Source of the DNA: JAWKTM01 sp041399085
GTDB taxonomy: Bacteria > Planctomycetota > Planctomycetia > Pirellulales > Pirellulaceae
Direction: 5' to 3'
Assembly (NCBI GenBank): GCA_041399085.1
Contig: JAWKTM010000060.1
Coordinates: 1-47,287 of the forward strand
Length of the DNA stretch: 47,287 nucleotides
Within the stretch, counting starts at the first letter, position 1; each line of letters begins with the position of its first letter. Positions 28,933 to 38,901 of the stretch are shown here, one piece after another. The notes under the pieces are model-generated. The model ran no database searches. It saw only the letters and a list, made by a program, of their open reading frames with translations, and was not told the origin of the DNA. The translations under genes and the position numbers were made by a program.

Positions 28933-31192
28933 ATGCCAAGCTATTCGTATTTTCATGTGAACCGCGTTCCGGTTCTGTTGCGTTTCGTCGTCAGCGGATG
29001 GATCGTTGCGATGGGGCTGTTGGTCGGTTCGTTGACGCAGGCGGCCGAGCAAGCCGAGATTGATTTTTTCGAGAGCAAGATTCGTCCGGTTCTGGTGCGG
29101 CATTGTTATGAATGCCATTCGGCCGAAGGGGGCGAAGTGAAAGGCGGCTTGCGGCTGGACACGCGAGACGCGATTCGTCGCGGCGGCGACTCGGGTCCGG
29201 CCGTTGTGCCTGGCGATGTCGATGGCAGCTTGCTGATCGACGCCGTGCGATACGAATCGTTCGAGATGCCGCCGACGGGACGCTTGCCGGACCATGTCGT
29301 GGCGGACTTGACGAAGTGGATTGAAGCCGGCGCGGCCGATCCGCGCGAGGAAACGTCTCCCACAACGAATGTCGCCGAGTCATCGAAGCCGAAGATCGAC
29401 TTCGCGGAAGCTCGGCAGTTTTGGTCGTTCCAGCGTCCCTCGCGCCACGAGCCGCCTCACGTCGAACAAACCGATTGGATTCGCCGTCCGATCGATGCCT
29501 TCGTGTTGGCTCGCATGGAAACCGCGAGCTTGTCGCCCAACGCTCAGGCCGATCGACGCATTGGTTCGTCGGCTGTCGTTTGACTTGCTCGGCTTGCCGC
29601 CGACGCCGGAAGAAGTCGCGGCGTTTGAGGCCGACGATTCTCCGCGGGCTTATGAGCGGCTGGTCGAGCGTCTGCTGGCTTCGCCCCGATTCGGCGAACG
29701 CTGGGCGCGGCTGTGGCTGGACGTGGCTCGCTATGCCGAAGATCAAGCTCACATTGTGGGCAACAACAAAGAGCTGTTTTATCCCAACGCCTATAAGTAT
29801 CGCGATTGGGTGATCCTGGCGTTCAACCAGGATTTACCATACGACCAGTTCGTGCGACTTCAATTGGCGGCCGATTTGATCGACGACGATCCGGCGAACG
29901 ATGTGGCGCTCGGCTTTATCGGTCTTGGGCCGAAATATTATCGACGCAACGCGCCTGAAGTAATGGCCGACGAATGGGAAGATCGCGTCGATACGGTCGG
30001 ACGTGGGTTGCTTGGATTGACCGTCGCTTGTGCCCGCTGTCACGATCACAAATACGATCCGATTCCGACCGAGGACTATTACGCATTGGCGGGCGTGTTC
30101 GCCGGCACGCAGATGTTCAATCGGCCAATGGACGCCGAGCGCGAAACGAAGAACGGTGGCGAGGCGAAAAACCCCGACGAGTCGTTTCACGTGGTCCGCG
30201 ACGACAAGCCAACCGACCTGGCGGTGATGATTCGCGGCGATGTGAACAACCGCGGGCCGGTCGTGCCGCGTCGCTTTCTGCAGGTGCTTTGCGACGGCGA
30301 ACCCACGCCGTTTCAAGATGGCAGCGGTCGCCGCGAGTTGGCCGAGTCAATCGCGTCGACGGACAATCCGCTGACGGCGCGCGTGATCGTGAATCGTGTG
30401 TGGGGCCAGTACTTTGGCTCGCCGTTGGTTTCCACGGCCAGCAATTTCGGAGCGTTGGGACAACGTCCGACGCACCCCGAGTTGCTGGATGATTTGGCCG
30501 CGCGATTCATGGAGAACGGTTGGTCGTTGAAATGGTTGCATCGCGAGATCGTGATGTCGGCGACTTATCAGCAGTCGAGCCAAGCCGAGGCAGCGAAAGT
30601 GGCGGCCGATCCCGCGAATCAATGGTTGGCCCGGATGCCGCGTCGTCGGTTGTCGGTGGAAAGTTGGCGCGATGCCGTATTGTCCGCGGGCGGTTCGCTC
30701 AGCGACGTGATCGGCGGCCAGTCGGTCGATCCGACGGCGATCGACGCCAAGTCCGACGCAGGACAACGTCGCACGGTTTACAGCGAGGTGAGCCGATTTC
30801 AACTGCATCCGCTGCTCGCGATGTTCGATTTCCCCGATCCCAATGCCCACAGCGGCGGTCGCGTGGAAACGACGACACCGCTGCAAAAGCTGTTCGTGTT
30901 AAATAGCCCTTGGATGGTTGAACAGGCGCGGCGGTTGGCCGAACGAACGGCGACCGACGTGGCTGCGAAGGCCGAGGCAGCGGATGGCGAGGAATCCGCG
31001 GCCGTGACTCGTGACGACGCCGCACGCATCGACCGCGCGTATCGCTTGCTGTTCGGCCGCGAGCCGGAAGCCGACGAGTTGCGGCTGGGGTTGGCTTACC
31101 TCACAACAGACAATGCCGACGACCATCAACTTCGCTGGCAAGAGTTCGCTCAACTGTTGCTGGCCACGAACGAACTGTTGATTCTGGATTAG
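28933..31192 (+). CDS. PSD1 protein: planctomycete cytochrome c + DUF1549 + DUF1553, one frameshift
   Basis: Large exported cytochrome-like protein of about 750 residues, a planctomycete hallmark. From ATG 28933: signal peptide (FVVSGWIVAMGLLVGSLTQA), a planctomycete cytochrome c domain with haem motif CYECH (VLVRHCYECHSAEG) and GGLRLDTRDAIRRGGDSGPA, then DUF1549 with RRLSFDLLGLPPTPEEV and LDVARYAEDQ, a second possible haem site CARCHDHKYDPI near 30030, and DUF1553 in the C-terminal third (NPLTARVIVNRVWGQYFG). One extra C near 29557 (GATCGACGCA) shifts the frame, so as written the first part ends at 29583 and the rest is read from an inner frame. The gene is otherwise intact and is followed after 17 bases by its usual DUF1501 partner. 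Likely membrane-attached or periplasmic; its reaction is unknown. Confidence 0.9.
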
Positions 31193-31209
31193 ACCGAGGA
31201 ATAACGACG

Positions 31210-32664
31210 ATGTTTCAACTGACGCGACGCGAAATCTTGCGGCGAGCCGGCGGCGGCTTTGGCATGATCGGGCTGGCCGGCGCCTTGAATTCGGCCGGCT
31301 TGCTCACGACGGCTCAAGCTGCCACGAACAACACTTCCGCGACGGATCCCGCACCGCTTGCGAAACTCGGCGCGGGCGTTCCCTCGCCGCATTTCGCGCC
31401 GCGTGCCAAGCGAGTTATCTTCCTGTTCATGAACGGCGCGCCGTCGCACGTCGATACGTTCGATCCAAAACCGGCGCTGGAAAAATACGCCGGAGAACAA
31501 CCGGACGGAAAGCTGTACAAGCCGTCGAAGGGAGCTGGCTACAAGCCGTCGCCCTTCAAGTTCGCGGCTCACGGTGAGAGTGGCGTCGTGATGAGCGAGC
31601 TGTTTCCGCATCTTTCGCGGCACGCCGATGACTTGGCCGTGATTCGCTCGATGCACACCGATGTGCCCAACCACGAGCCCGGTTTGCTGATGATGCATTG
31701 CGGCAACTTACAGCCGATTCGGCCCTGCTTCGGATCGTGGCTTTCGTATGGCCTCGGTTCCGAGAATGAGAACTTGCCGTCGTTCGTGGTGCTCAGCCCC
31801 GGTCGACCCGTGGTTGGCCCGCAACTGTGGTCGAATTCGTTTTTGCCCGGCCAGTTTCAAGGAACGGCGGTCGACACGAACGATCTGGATGTCGAGAAGT
31901 TAGTGGCAAACGTGCGGCATCCGTACTTGGACCGCGAGCAGCAGCGCCGGCAGCTTGATGTGCTGCAAGCGTTGAATCGACGGCACGCTGCCGATCGCCA
32001 GCAAGATTCGGCCTTCGATGAACAGATTCGAGCGTTGGAGCTGGCTTTCCAGATGCAGCACGAAGCCACGGTCGCGTTTGATGTATCGCGCGAAACGCAA
32101 TCCACGCGGGAACGATACGGTGACTCGGTCTTTGGTCAGAGCTGCTTGGTCGCTCGCCGGTTGCTGGAACATGGCGTGCGTTGCGTGCAGGTGTATTACG
32201 TGGACAAGAAGAACAAGCAACCGTGGGACACACACAACGCGAACGATAAACGGCATCGCGAACTGTGCGCCGACAGCGATCGAGCGACCGCCGCGTTGCT
32301 GTACGATCTGAAGTCCCGCGGCCTGTTGGAAGACACGCTGGTCGTGTGGGGCGGCGAATTCGGTCGCACGCCGTATGCCCAAAACGACAAGGACAAAGAA
32401 CTCGCCAACGCGGGTCGCGATCATCATCACACCGGGTTTTCCATGTTCCTGGCCGGTGGCGGAATTCGCGGCGGATTGATGTACGGCGCGACCGACGAGT
32501 TGGGCATGAACTCCGTCGAGAACCGAGTCCACGTGCATGACCTTCACGCCACGATGTTGCACTTAATGGGCATCGACCACCAGCGGCTAACCTACCGCTA
32601 CTCAGGCCGCGATTTCCGGCTCACCGATATCCACGGCCGAGTGGTGAAGGATTTGTTGGCGTAG
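31210..32664 (+). CDS. DUF1501 family protein, Tat-exported
   Basis: A 484-residue intact protein of the DUF1501 family, which has a sulfatase/alkaline-phosphatase-like fold; no reaction is established. The N-terminal Tat motif TRREILRRAGGGFGMIGLAG (residues 5-24) directs export of the folded protein. The family landmarks FLFMNGAPSHVDTFDPKP, VIRSMHTDVPNHEPG, QSCLVARRLLEHGVRCVQVY and GGEFGRTPYAQ are all present; the usual C-terminus (HATMLHLMGIDHQRLTYRYS, then GRDFRLTDIHGRVVKDLL) is complete. GAGGAA precedes the start. It lies 17 bases after the PSD1 gene and the two are a standard planctomycete operon, presumably forming a secreted complex. It converges on the aldo/keto reductase gene with only 22 bases between the stops. 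Confidence 0.95.
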   Translation: MFQLTRREILRRAGGGFGMIGLAGALNSAGLLTTAQAATNNTSATDPAPLAKLGAGVPSPHFAPRAKRVIFLFMNGAPSHVDTFDPKPALEKYAGEQPDGKLYKPSKGAGYKPSPFKFAAHGESGVVMSELFPHLSRHADDLAVIRSMHTDVPNHEPGLLMMHCGNLQPIRPCFGSWLSYGLGSENENLPSFVVLSPGRPVVGPQLWSNSFLPGQFQGTAVDTNDLDVEKLVANVRHPYLDREQQRRQLDVLQALNRRHAADRQQDSAFDEQIRALELAFQMQHEATVAFDVSRETQSTRERYGDSVFGQSCLVARRLLEHGVRCVQVYYVDKKNKQPWDTHNANDKRHRELCADSDRATAALLYDLKSRGLLEDTLVVWGGEFGRTPYAQNDKDKELANAGRDHHHTGFSMFLAGGGIRGGLMYGATDELGMNSVENRVHVHDLHATMLHLMGIDHQRLTYRYSGRDFRLTDIHGRVVKDLLA

Positions 32665-32686
32665 CCACGCGGCGTTGTCGCGGTCG

Positions 32687-33670
32687 TCACTCATATATCG
32701 GAAAGAACGTGTTGAAGGCGGCTTCGCAGAATACGCCGGGGTCGTTGTAGCGGCGGTGTTGGTCGAGGCTGTTGATGGCGTGCATCTCGTCGGCGGTTAG
32801 CTCGAAGTCGAAGAGCGCGAGATTCTCGCGCAACCGTTCCGGCTTGGAAGTCTTGGGAATGACGGCCGTGCCGCGCTGCACGCCCCAACGCAGAATGACT
32901 TGTGCCGGAGTGCGTTGGTGGCGATCGGCGATCGATCGGATCGCGTCGACGTTCAGCAGCGAATCACCGGCGTCGGCCATTCCAAGCTGGTGATACGACA
33001 ATGCTCCGAGCGGTGAGAAAGCCGTGAAAGCGATTCCTTGCTCCCGGCAGAACCGCAGCAGTTTGGGCTGCACGAGATACGGGTGCGATTCCACCTGCAA
33101 TACGCTGGGCGGATCGTTCGCATAGGAAAGCAAATCGCGGAGCAGCGACACTCCGAAATTGCAGACGCCGATTTCGCGGACCAAGCCATCCTGCTTTAGC
33201 TGTTCCATCGCGCCCCAAGTTTCCGCAAGCGGCACTTGGTCGGCGATCATGCGCGGCTGATCGGCCTCGGGGTCGGCGAACCAGCCCGGCGGATAACGCT
33301 CGTCGAACGGAACAAACTGCGTGGCGATCGGAAAATGGATTAGGTACAGATCCAAGTAGTCCTGCTTCAAATCACGAAGCGATCGCTCACAAGCTTGTCG
33401 CACGTGTTCGCGGCGATGGTAGGTGTTCCACAGTTTCGATGTGATCCACAACTCGTCTCGCGAGCATTCGCCGGATTGAAGAACGGCTTGCAGCCCCGCG
33501 CCGACTTCGGCTTCGTTGCCGTAATCGCAAGCGCAATCAAAGTGGCGATAGCCGATACGAACTGCCTCGGAAACCAGCCCTGGGCAAGCGTCGCCCGGCA
33601 CTTTCCACATGCCCAATCCGACGGCCGGCAACTCGCTCCCCGATCGCAGTCTCAACGTCGTGTGCGTCAT
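32687..33670 (-). CDS. Aldo/keto reductase
   Basis: A 327-residue NADPH-dependent aldo/keto reductase, close to the usual length. The TIM-barrel starts LPAVGLGMWKVP. The catalytic tetrad is visible: Asp in GYRHFDCACDYGNE, Tyr four residues later in the same segment, Lys in ITSKLWN, and His in LDLYLIHFPI. The cofactor signature VIPKTSKPERLRENLALFDF lies near the C-terminus, followed by the family's EMHAINSLDQHRRYNDPG. Cytoplasmic; reduces aldehydes or ketones, substrate unknown. Transcribed leftward and ends 22 bases from the DUF1501 stop. The upstream gap to the anti-sigma-like gene is 105 bases, with no clear promoter. Confidence 0.95.
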   Translation of the reverse strand: MTHTTLRLRSGSELPAVGLGMWKVPGDACPGLVSEAVRIGYRHFDCACDYGNEAEVGAGLQAVLQSGECSRDELWITSKLWNTYHRREHVRQACERSLRDLKQDYLDLYLIHFPIATQFVPFDERYPPGWFADPEADQPRMIADQVPLAETWGAMEQLKQDGLVREIGVCNFGVSLLRDLLSYANDPPSVLQVESHPYLVQPKLLRFCREQGIAFTAFSPLGALSYHQLGMADAGDSLLNVDAIRSIADRHQRTPAQVILRWGVQRGTAVIPKTSKPERLRENLALFDFELTADEMHAINSLDQHRRYNDPGVFCEAAFNTFFPIYE

Positions 33671-33775
33671 CGTACTCCCGCCATTTGCGAATCCTGCGTT
33701 GCAAAACGGCGATCGTAACGGAGCACAAGACGGGCTGGCACCCGGCGGGAATTCGGACCCAGCGACCAGCGCGAT

Positions 33776-35230
33776 CTAGTCGGTCAACTTGAGGACGAAC
33801 AACGTCTGGACCAGCGGGTTCATGCGGCTGATCTGTTGTTCGTCGGCGACAGTAACGGGAATCGTGGGCACGAACGGAGCGTCTTCGGCAGGCGGCGCGA
33901 CATCGATCATCATCGGAATCGCGTCGGGGCTGCCTTCCACAATCGCCGGTTCGTCGAAAGCTCCCACGAAACCAGTGGCGCCGGGCGGCAAGTCGGTCGG
34001 CAGAATTGGCCGAGCGGAACCGCGCGGCAGCGGACTCATGCGAGGCCCGCCTCGTTCGATGACCGCCGCGGCTTGCATGGCGGCTTCGCGAGCCGACATT
34101 TCCACCGCATCGCGATGCAGTTGGTCGAACGCCTGCAATTCGATCGGCTTGCGTGTGTAGTCGTACTGCACGCGTCGAACGTCGCCGCGTGACGCGGCCA
34201 ATTCGCGGCTGGCAAAGTCGATCTGCAACCCGGTCGCCTCGACATAAACCAAGCCAACTCGATCACGCGTCTCGGTTCGCTTCTGGGAATCCCCGGCGAT
34301 AAAACGGCCATCGAGCAGCGACTGTTCCAGATGTGCGTCGAGCGCGATCGCGTTGTCTAGCCAAATGCCGTGATTCCGCAAAACGGACTCGAACGCGCCG
34401 CTTCGCACGCCGTCCGGCGAAAGTGTCACGTGAACGACAAACAAAAGTCCTGTCGATTCATCGACCGACTGTTCCGGCGTGGCGGAAGCGATGAACTGTT
34501 GAGCTTCCGGCCAGGTGGCGTCGAGCCCCCGTGCCGGCTGAGCGACTTTCACATTCGGCCCAATCGGTTGGGCTTCGGCAACATTGGTCGCTGCCGAATT
34601 GGGACGCACCTCGGTAGCTGCAATTTGATCGGCGTTTGCTTGTTCCGGAGAGACAGGTGGTTCCAAATCCGGCGGCCCGTCGGACTCAATGATCTTGGGC
34701 TGACCGTCGGCCAGCATCGCTTCGGATGCCGGCTCGCGCGAATCTGGATCCGTCGTTTGGTTCGTGGGCGTCGACGGCTCGTCGACTTTCGGGTCGACCT
34801 GAACAGGTTGATGCTCTTCGTGATGGGCAATGTTGGGGCCGGGTTGACTTGGGTTACTAAACTGGTCGTATGCCAAAAACGCCAAAGCCACCGCTGCTGC
34901 CAAGGAGCTCAGACCAATCAACGCCGCCTGCCAGCGCGCCTTGCCGTTACTGGCCGCGGCTGAAACAGCCGGTTGTGCGGCAACACGCGAGCGACGGCGA
35001 TCGCCCAATTCCACTTCGCCCGCCACAATCACTCGTTGATAGAAATCGGACGGCAATTTGAAGGTCGGCAGATTTCGCAACGATTGGCCTTGCGAGCGAA
35101 GCTGTTCGAGCGTCTCGCGGTGCTCGGCGCTTTGCAACAACCGCTCGGCCCGCGCCGTCTCGTCCGGCGAGGTCGCGCCGTCCAAATACGCGCTCAGCAG
35201 TTCGTCGATGAATTCATCCCGCGGAGTCAT
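33776..35230 (-). CDS. Anti-sigma factor-like transmembrane protein
   Basis: A 484-residue protein with an N-terminal anti-sigma-like helical domain (FIDELLSAYLDGATSPDETA, residues 6-25; LLQSAEHRETLEQLRSQGQS), a single membrane helix at about residues 101-123 (WQAALIGLSSLAAAVALAFL) and a long extracytoplasmic part rich in Pro, Glu and Ala between residues 130 and 230. The C-terminal part from residue about 250 looks globular (LLFVVHVTLSPDGVRSGAFE; VRRVQYDYTRKPIELQAFDQ). No HxxxCxxC zinc motif is present. Such proteins usually sequester an ECF sigma factor encoded just upstream, but I find none in the 511 bases before this gene, so it is an orphan or acts on a distant sigma. Function inferred from architecture. 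Confidence 0.8.
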   Translation of the reverse strand: MTPRDEFIDELLSAYLDGATSPDETARAERLLQSAEHRETLEQLRSQGQSLRNLPTFKLPSDFYQRVIVAGEVELGDRRRSRVAAQPAVSAAASNGKARWQAALIGLSSLAAAVALAFLAYDQFSNPSQPGPNIAHHEEHQPVQVDPKVDEPSTPTNQTTDPDSREPASEAMLADGQPKIIESDGPPDLEPPVSPEQANADQIAATEVRPNSAATNVAEAQPIGPNVKVAQPARGLDATWPEAQQFIASATPEQSVDESTGLLFVVHVTLSPDGVRSGAFESVLRNHGIWLDNAIALDAHLEQSLLDGRFIAGDSQKRTETRDRVGLVYVEATGLQIDFASRELAASRGDVRRVQYDYTRKPIELQAFDQLHRDAVEMSAREAAMQAAAVIERGGPRMSPLPRGSARPILPTDLPPGATGFVGAFDEPAIVEGSPDAIPMMIDVAPPAEDAPFVPTIPVTVADEQQISRMNPLVQTLFVLKLTD

Positions 35231-35741
35231 GTTCGTAGTTCACTTCTGTTGTTATCCGGTGCTTCCCTGCCCGAACGGCCGATCGACCGACTTCATCGGC
35301 CCAGGATCGACACTCCGTCGACAAGTTCCCCGAGAACTTGCCCATATCGTGGGAGAATACGTCTCATTGCGACTCGGTCGCCGTCATTTCAATGGTCGGT
35401 CCATTTCCGGCACTTATCCGGCAACGCAACCGTTGGGTCGGCGCATAACAGCCGTTGTGCGCATCGCCCGTTGATCGCGGCGCAAAAGCCGAAGCGGACT
35501 TGTTTGGATGACTGTTCCCTGGCGACTGCGGCGTCCCTGTGCCGGGATCGCAGTCTCTGTTTAGGCCCGTATTCCCCCAGGGGCCTCTTCTCCAAAGCTC
35601 TACGATGCCGGAAAACTGGGGAAAGTTCCGTGCCGGTTCACAAACGCGGAAAAACACCGCCTCGGCACTTGACTGTAATCGCCGACATTTGAATCGCAAG
35701 CCATTCTGACAAAGCGACTTATGTCGGCCGCGAACGATCGC
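35231..35741 (-). other. Intergenic stretch without sigma-factor gene
   Basis: 511 bases upstream of the anti-sigma-like gene. The longest minus-strand frame (111 codons at 35364-35699) shows no sigma-70 region 2 or 4 helices and no known motif. No RNA gene or repeat seen. Confidence 0.5.
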
Positions 35742-36230
35742 TTAACTGTCGCGTGGACGGTCGTCCCAGAGCGCCTGGGTTGCCGAGTCTTGCCGCCCGG
35801 AACTCTCCAGATAGGCCGCCAGAATCAATTGAGCGGCGATGGCATCGAGCCGCTTTTTGCGGCGTTTCTTGGTATGCCCGGCAATCATGAGCATCGACTC
35901 CGCTTCGGTCGACGTGTATCGCTCGTCGTGGAAAGCCACCGGCAGCCCGGTCGTTTGCTGGAGCCAAGCCCCATATTGCCGCGCTTCGAACGACTTGCCG
36001 CTCTCGTCGCCGCTGGTATGTACCGGCAGACCGACGACGAACCCGACGAGCCGTTCGTTGGCCGCCAGCTTGCGGAAATACTCGGCGTCCAGCTTTTCGT
36101 TTCGCCGATTGTAATTCTCGTAAGGACTGGCCAACCGCCGTTCGGGGTCACAGATCGCCACGCCGACGCGCACGGTCCCGTAGTCGATTCCGGCCAGACG
36201 TCCTTGTTTCGGCAATGTCGGTTCGCTCAT
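35742..36230 (-). CDS. ruvX: Putative pre-16S rRNA nuclease / Holliday junction resolvase homologue RuvX (YqgF)
   Basis: A 162-residue YqgF/RuvX-family nuclease with an RNase H-like fold. Seen: the first acidic motif LAGIDYGTVRVGVAICD, the second block GFVVGLPVHTSGDESGKS, the third FHDERYTSTEAESML and the final acidic motif KKRLDAIAAQLILAAYLE. These carry the catalytic acids Asp, Glu and Asp. Length is normal, with a slightly extended C-terminus ending WDDRPRDS. Cytoplasmic; family members act in 5'-end maturation of 16S rRNA or resolve Holliday junctions. It starts 18 bases after the mannose-1-phosphate guanylyltransferase stop on the same strand and is probably co-transcribed with it. Confidence 0.95.
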   Translation of the reverse strand: MSEPTLPKQGRLAGIDYGTVRVGVAICDPERRLASPYENYNRRNEKLDAEYFRKLAANERLVGFVVGLPVHTSGDESGKSFEARQYGAWLQQTTGLPVAFHDERYTSTEAESMLMIAGHTKKRRKKRLDAIAAQLILAAYLESSGRQDSATQALWDDRPRDS

Positions 36231-36248
36231 CGCGGTCGGTCGCTTGGG

Positions 36249-37354
36249 CTAGAGATACTCGTGCCATCCTCGCTGTTCGATCAGCTTCACCGCTTCTCGA
36301 ACGGCTTCTTCGTCATTCTTATTGGCGACCAACGTGGCGTCCGGCGTATGCACGATGATGCAATCCTGCATTCCCAGCGTGACGATGAGGTGCTCGTTGG
36401 ACGAGTGGACGATGTTGCCGCGCGATCGGATGTTGAGCTGCCGGCCGTGGGTTGTATTGCCATCCTCATCCGCGCCGCCGATTCGCGACAACGCCTGCCA
36501 GCTTCCGACGTCGTCCCAGTCGAACGGGGCTTCGATCACGGCGACGTCCGAATAGCGTTCCATCACGGCAAAGTCGATCGACTTGCCGTGAATCGCGGCG
36601 AACTCATCCCGCAAAACCGAGGCGAAGCTCGACCGTCCGCTCGCTTCGCCGATTCGCCGAATATGCTCGGCCATCACCGGCTCGAATTTTTCCAACGCGG
36701 CCATGATCGCGGCGGCCTTCCAGACGAAAATGCCGGCGTTCCAGTAGAAACGACCGGTCGCCAGGTACTCTTCCGCGACAGCGCGAGTCGGCTTCTCGCG
36801 GAACTGCGAAACGGCGAAAGTCGGAAACTTCGTCAGCTCCGTCGGCTCGCTTTCTAAGCCTTCGCCCGCCATCGGCTCGCCGCGTTCGATGTACCCAAAC
36901 GACTCGGCCGGATAAGTCGGACGGATGCCGAACGTCACAAACCGCTGGGGCTGCTGTTCCACGAGTTCCGCGGCGTAGGCCAGCGACTGCCGAAACCGCA
37001 GGTGATCTTGAATCACGTGGTCGGCTGGCATCACGACCATCGTGGCGTCGGGATCGTCGCGCAACATCATCGCCGCGGCCAACCCTACGCACGGAGCGGT
37101 GTCTCGCTTGCAAGGCTCGCCCACCACGGCCGCTTCGGGCAATTGCGGCAACTGCTCGCGAATCGGGCGAACCAACCGTTCGTTAGTAACGATCAACGTG
37201 CGTTCCGGGCTGACCCAATCGCCCAACCGATCGACCGTGGCTTGATCATGGATCGTTCGCCTGTCAACGTCAGCAACTGCTTCGGCCGGTCTGCTCGGCT
37301 GGCAGGCCAGAACCGCGTTCCCGATCCGCCGGCCATGATTAGAGCGTGAAGCAT
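36249..37354 (-). CDS. manC: Mannose-1-phosphate guanylyltransferase, one frameshift near the N-terminus
   Basis: Makes GDP-mannose from mannose 1-phosphate and GTP. The full-length protein would start at ATG 37354: MLHALIMAGGSGTRFWPASR, then PKQLLTLTGERSMI. This is the nucleotidyltransferase signature (GGxGTRxWPxSR, PKQ). Between 37243 and 37244 one C is missing (ATGATCAAGCC for ATGATCCAAGCC); the frame changes, and the rest, intact from GDWVSPERTLIVTNERLV to the stop at 36249, can only be read from an inner ATG at 37226 (325 residues, lacking the active-site loop). Other motifs are VVMPADHVIQD and GYIERGE, SREKPTRA-like KPTR, and FYWNAGIFVWKA. The C-terminal isomerase domain of bifunctional enzymes is absent. 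Located between the UDP-sugar pyrophosphorylase and RuvX genes. Confidence 0.88.
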
Positions 37355-37463
37355 TCTTCCATCCTTCCGTGATCGGACTATATCGAGCGACTCAGGCGAA
37401 ACGGTCCAGCCGAAACGGTCCGACAGCAGCAGCGCCTAGCAAACTGACCCGCGGGCCGAGTCG

Positions 37464-38864
37464 CTACTCATGAAGGTACGTCGGCTCGTCGAACTTTGTC
37501 CCCGCGACGCCGCGACGCCGGCAGTCCTCGGCGTCTAATGCCCACAGTGGACTGATCTCAACCGGCACATCGTTCGGCACCTCCGCGCCGGCTTCGCGCA
37601 GCCACCGCCGATGCAAGGCGACCATCATCGCTTGAGCAATTCTCGGTGTGTCGGTTTCCGCGTCGTTGGCGTTCTTGACCGGTGCGAACGCTTCGGCCGG
37701 ATCGACTTCGACCACGATCGCGTGATTCGCAGCGGGCAGCAAGTCGAAAATGAATCGTTCGAACTTGATCGAATTCGGTTCGTTCGGCTCGACTCGCGTT
37801 CCGTCTGCCGCCAAAAACGGCGTCTTCTTGCGAGCTCGATGAAACGGCAACGATTCAGGATGTTCGATCACTCGTTCCAAGAACGGCACGTCGAACACAT
37901 GGACCGCTAAATTCCCGGCCCACAGTTTCAGTCGCCCCGTTTCATCCCGCAATTCAGCCGCCTCGTTTGGCAAATCGCTGTATTCGATAATCTGCACGCG
38001 GCCGTCGATTTCGACGACGTTGCCCACTCGCTCCAGCGGATAACGCTTTTCCACAACCTGAGTCGTCATCTCCGATCGTGCCAACAGGTGATAACCAATC
38101 AACGTCGGATCACAAACTTGCAGCAGCGGATTGTCGACTTGGCCGTAGAACAGGATGTCGATGCCGCGCGATTGAGCGTCGGCCAAACAGCGACTTCGCC
38201 CCAACGCTTCGACCATTCCGCCATGTCCGTTCGGAGCGATGGCCAGCGAATCTCGCTCGGCCAACAACACGCGGCCTTCCAAATCGACAGCCGGCATCGT
38301 GCCCTGGCAGAACAATCGAAAATCCTCGGCCGGCAATCCGAACCGAGCGAATTCATCGGTGAAAGCGACCGTCTCGGCGTGAGTCGCCGGGCTGGTCATC
38401 ATGTACATCGGAATCGTGGCCCCGTAGCGTCGGCCGATGGCTCGCAAACGTTCGGTCAAAATCTGCAACAGCGAAGCGCCGGAGACGGGACCGATCGCGA
38501 ACATCGACTTGGGGTGCTCGAACCCCAAACGAGTGCCTTGGCCGCCAGCCACCAAAATCATCCCGACGCGTCCCGCCCGCAGCGCCGTTTCGCCGGCGTC
38601 CCGAGCTTCGTCCGCCGAGAAACGGGGCTGCTCGTCGTTCAACCGAAACGCCGGCGGCGAAGTCGCTCGTGCGGCTAGCGCCGGCCAATCGGGCGCCTCG
38701 TCGTGGCCGTGTACCAAACCAGCTAGTTCGGCAAAGTCGATCGCTTCAATCTGCTGAGTCAGCCGTTCGCGCTCGGCCGCGTTCAACTCGTTCCAAAAAG
38801 CCAGCAAATGGGTCTGTCCGTGTGGCTCGAGTCGCTCCAGCCAATCCGCCTTGGTGCGTTCCAT
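37464..38864 (-). CDS. UDPGP-family nucleotidyltransferase (UDP-N-acetylglucosamine/UDP-sugar pyrophosphorylase)
   Basis: A 466-residue enzyme of the eukaryotic-like UDPGP family, which forms UDP-sugars from UTP and a sugar 1-phosphate. Residues about 80-100 carry the uridine-binding signature ILVAGGQGTRLGFEHPKSMF (LxxGxGTRLGxxxPK). Further family blocks are MYMMTSPATHAETVAFTDEF, LFCQGTMPAVDLEGRVLLAE, PNGHGGMVEALG and FYGQVDNPLLQVCDPTLIGY. The choice between glucose and N-acetylglucosamine cannot be made from motifs alone, but the C-terminal KFERFIFDLLP is typical of UAP-type enzymes. ATG 38864 gives a start close to relatives; ATG 38888, in frame, adds eight residues. Neither has a clear ribosome binding site. 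With ManC downstream it supplies activated sugars for cell-surface glycans. Confidence 0.9.
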   Translation of the reverse strand: MERTKADWLERLEPHGQTHLLAFWNELNAAERERLTQQIEAIDFAELAGLVHGHDEAPDWPALAARATSPPAFRLNDEQPRFSADEARDAGETALRAGRVGMILVAGGQGTRLGFEHPKSMFAIGPVSGASLLQILTERLRAIGRRYGATIPMYMMTSPATHAETVAFTDEFARFGLPAEDFRLFCQGTMPAVDLEGRVLLAERDSLAIAPNGHGGMVEALGRSRCLADAQSRGIDILFYGQVDNPLLQVCDPTLIGYHLLARSEMTTQVVEKRYPLERVGNVVEIDGRVQIIEYSDLPNEAAELRDETGRLKLWAGNLAVHVFDVPFLERVIEHPESLPFHRARKKTPFLAADGTRVEPNEPNSIKFERFIFDLLPAANHAIVVEVDPAEAFAPVKNANDAETDTPRIAQAMMVALHRRWLREAGAEVPNDVPVEISPLWALDAEDCRRRGVAGTKFDEPTYLHE

Positions 38865-38901
38865 CCGTCGCCCGTCTTCGGTTTGCATTCGGTCGGTTGA
38901 T

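Noticed and set aside
35721..36857. 378-codon plus-strand frame opposite ruvX and manC
   Set aside because: Covers two recognisable minus-strand genes; protein composition (Arg/Gly/Leu) is that of antisense translation.
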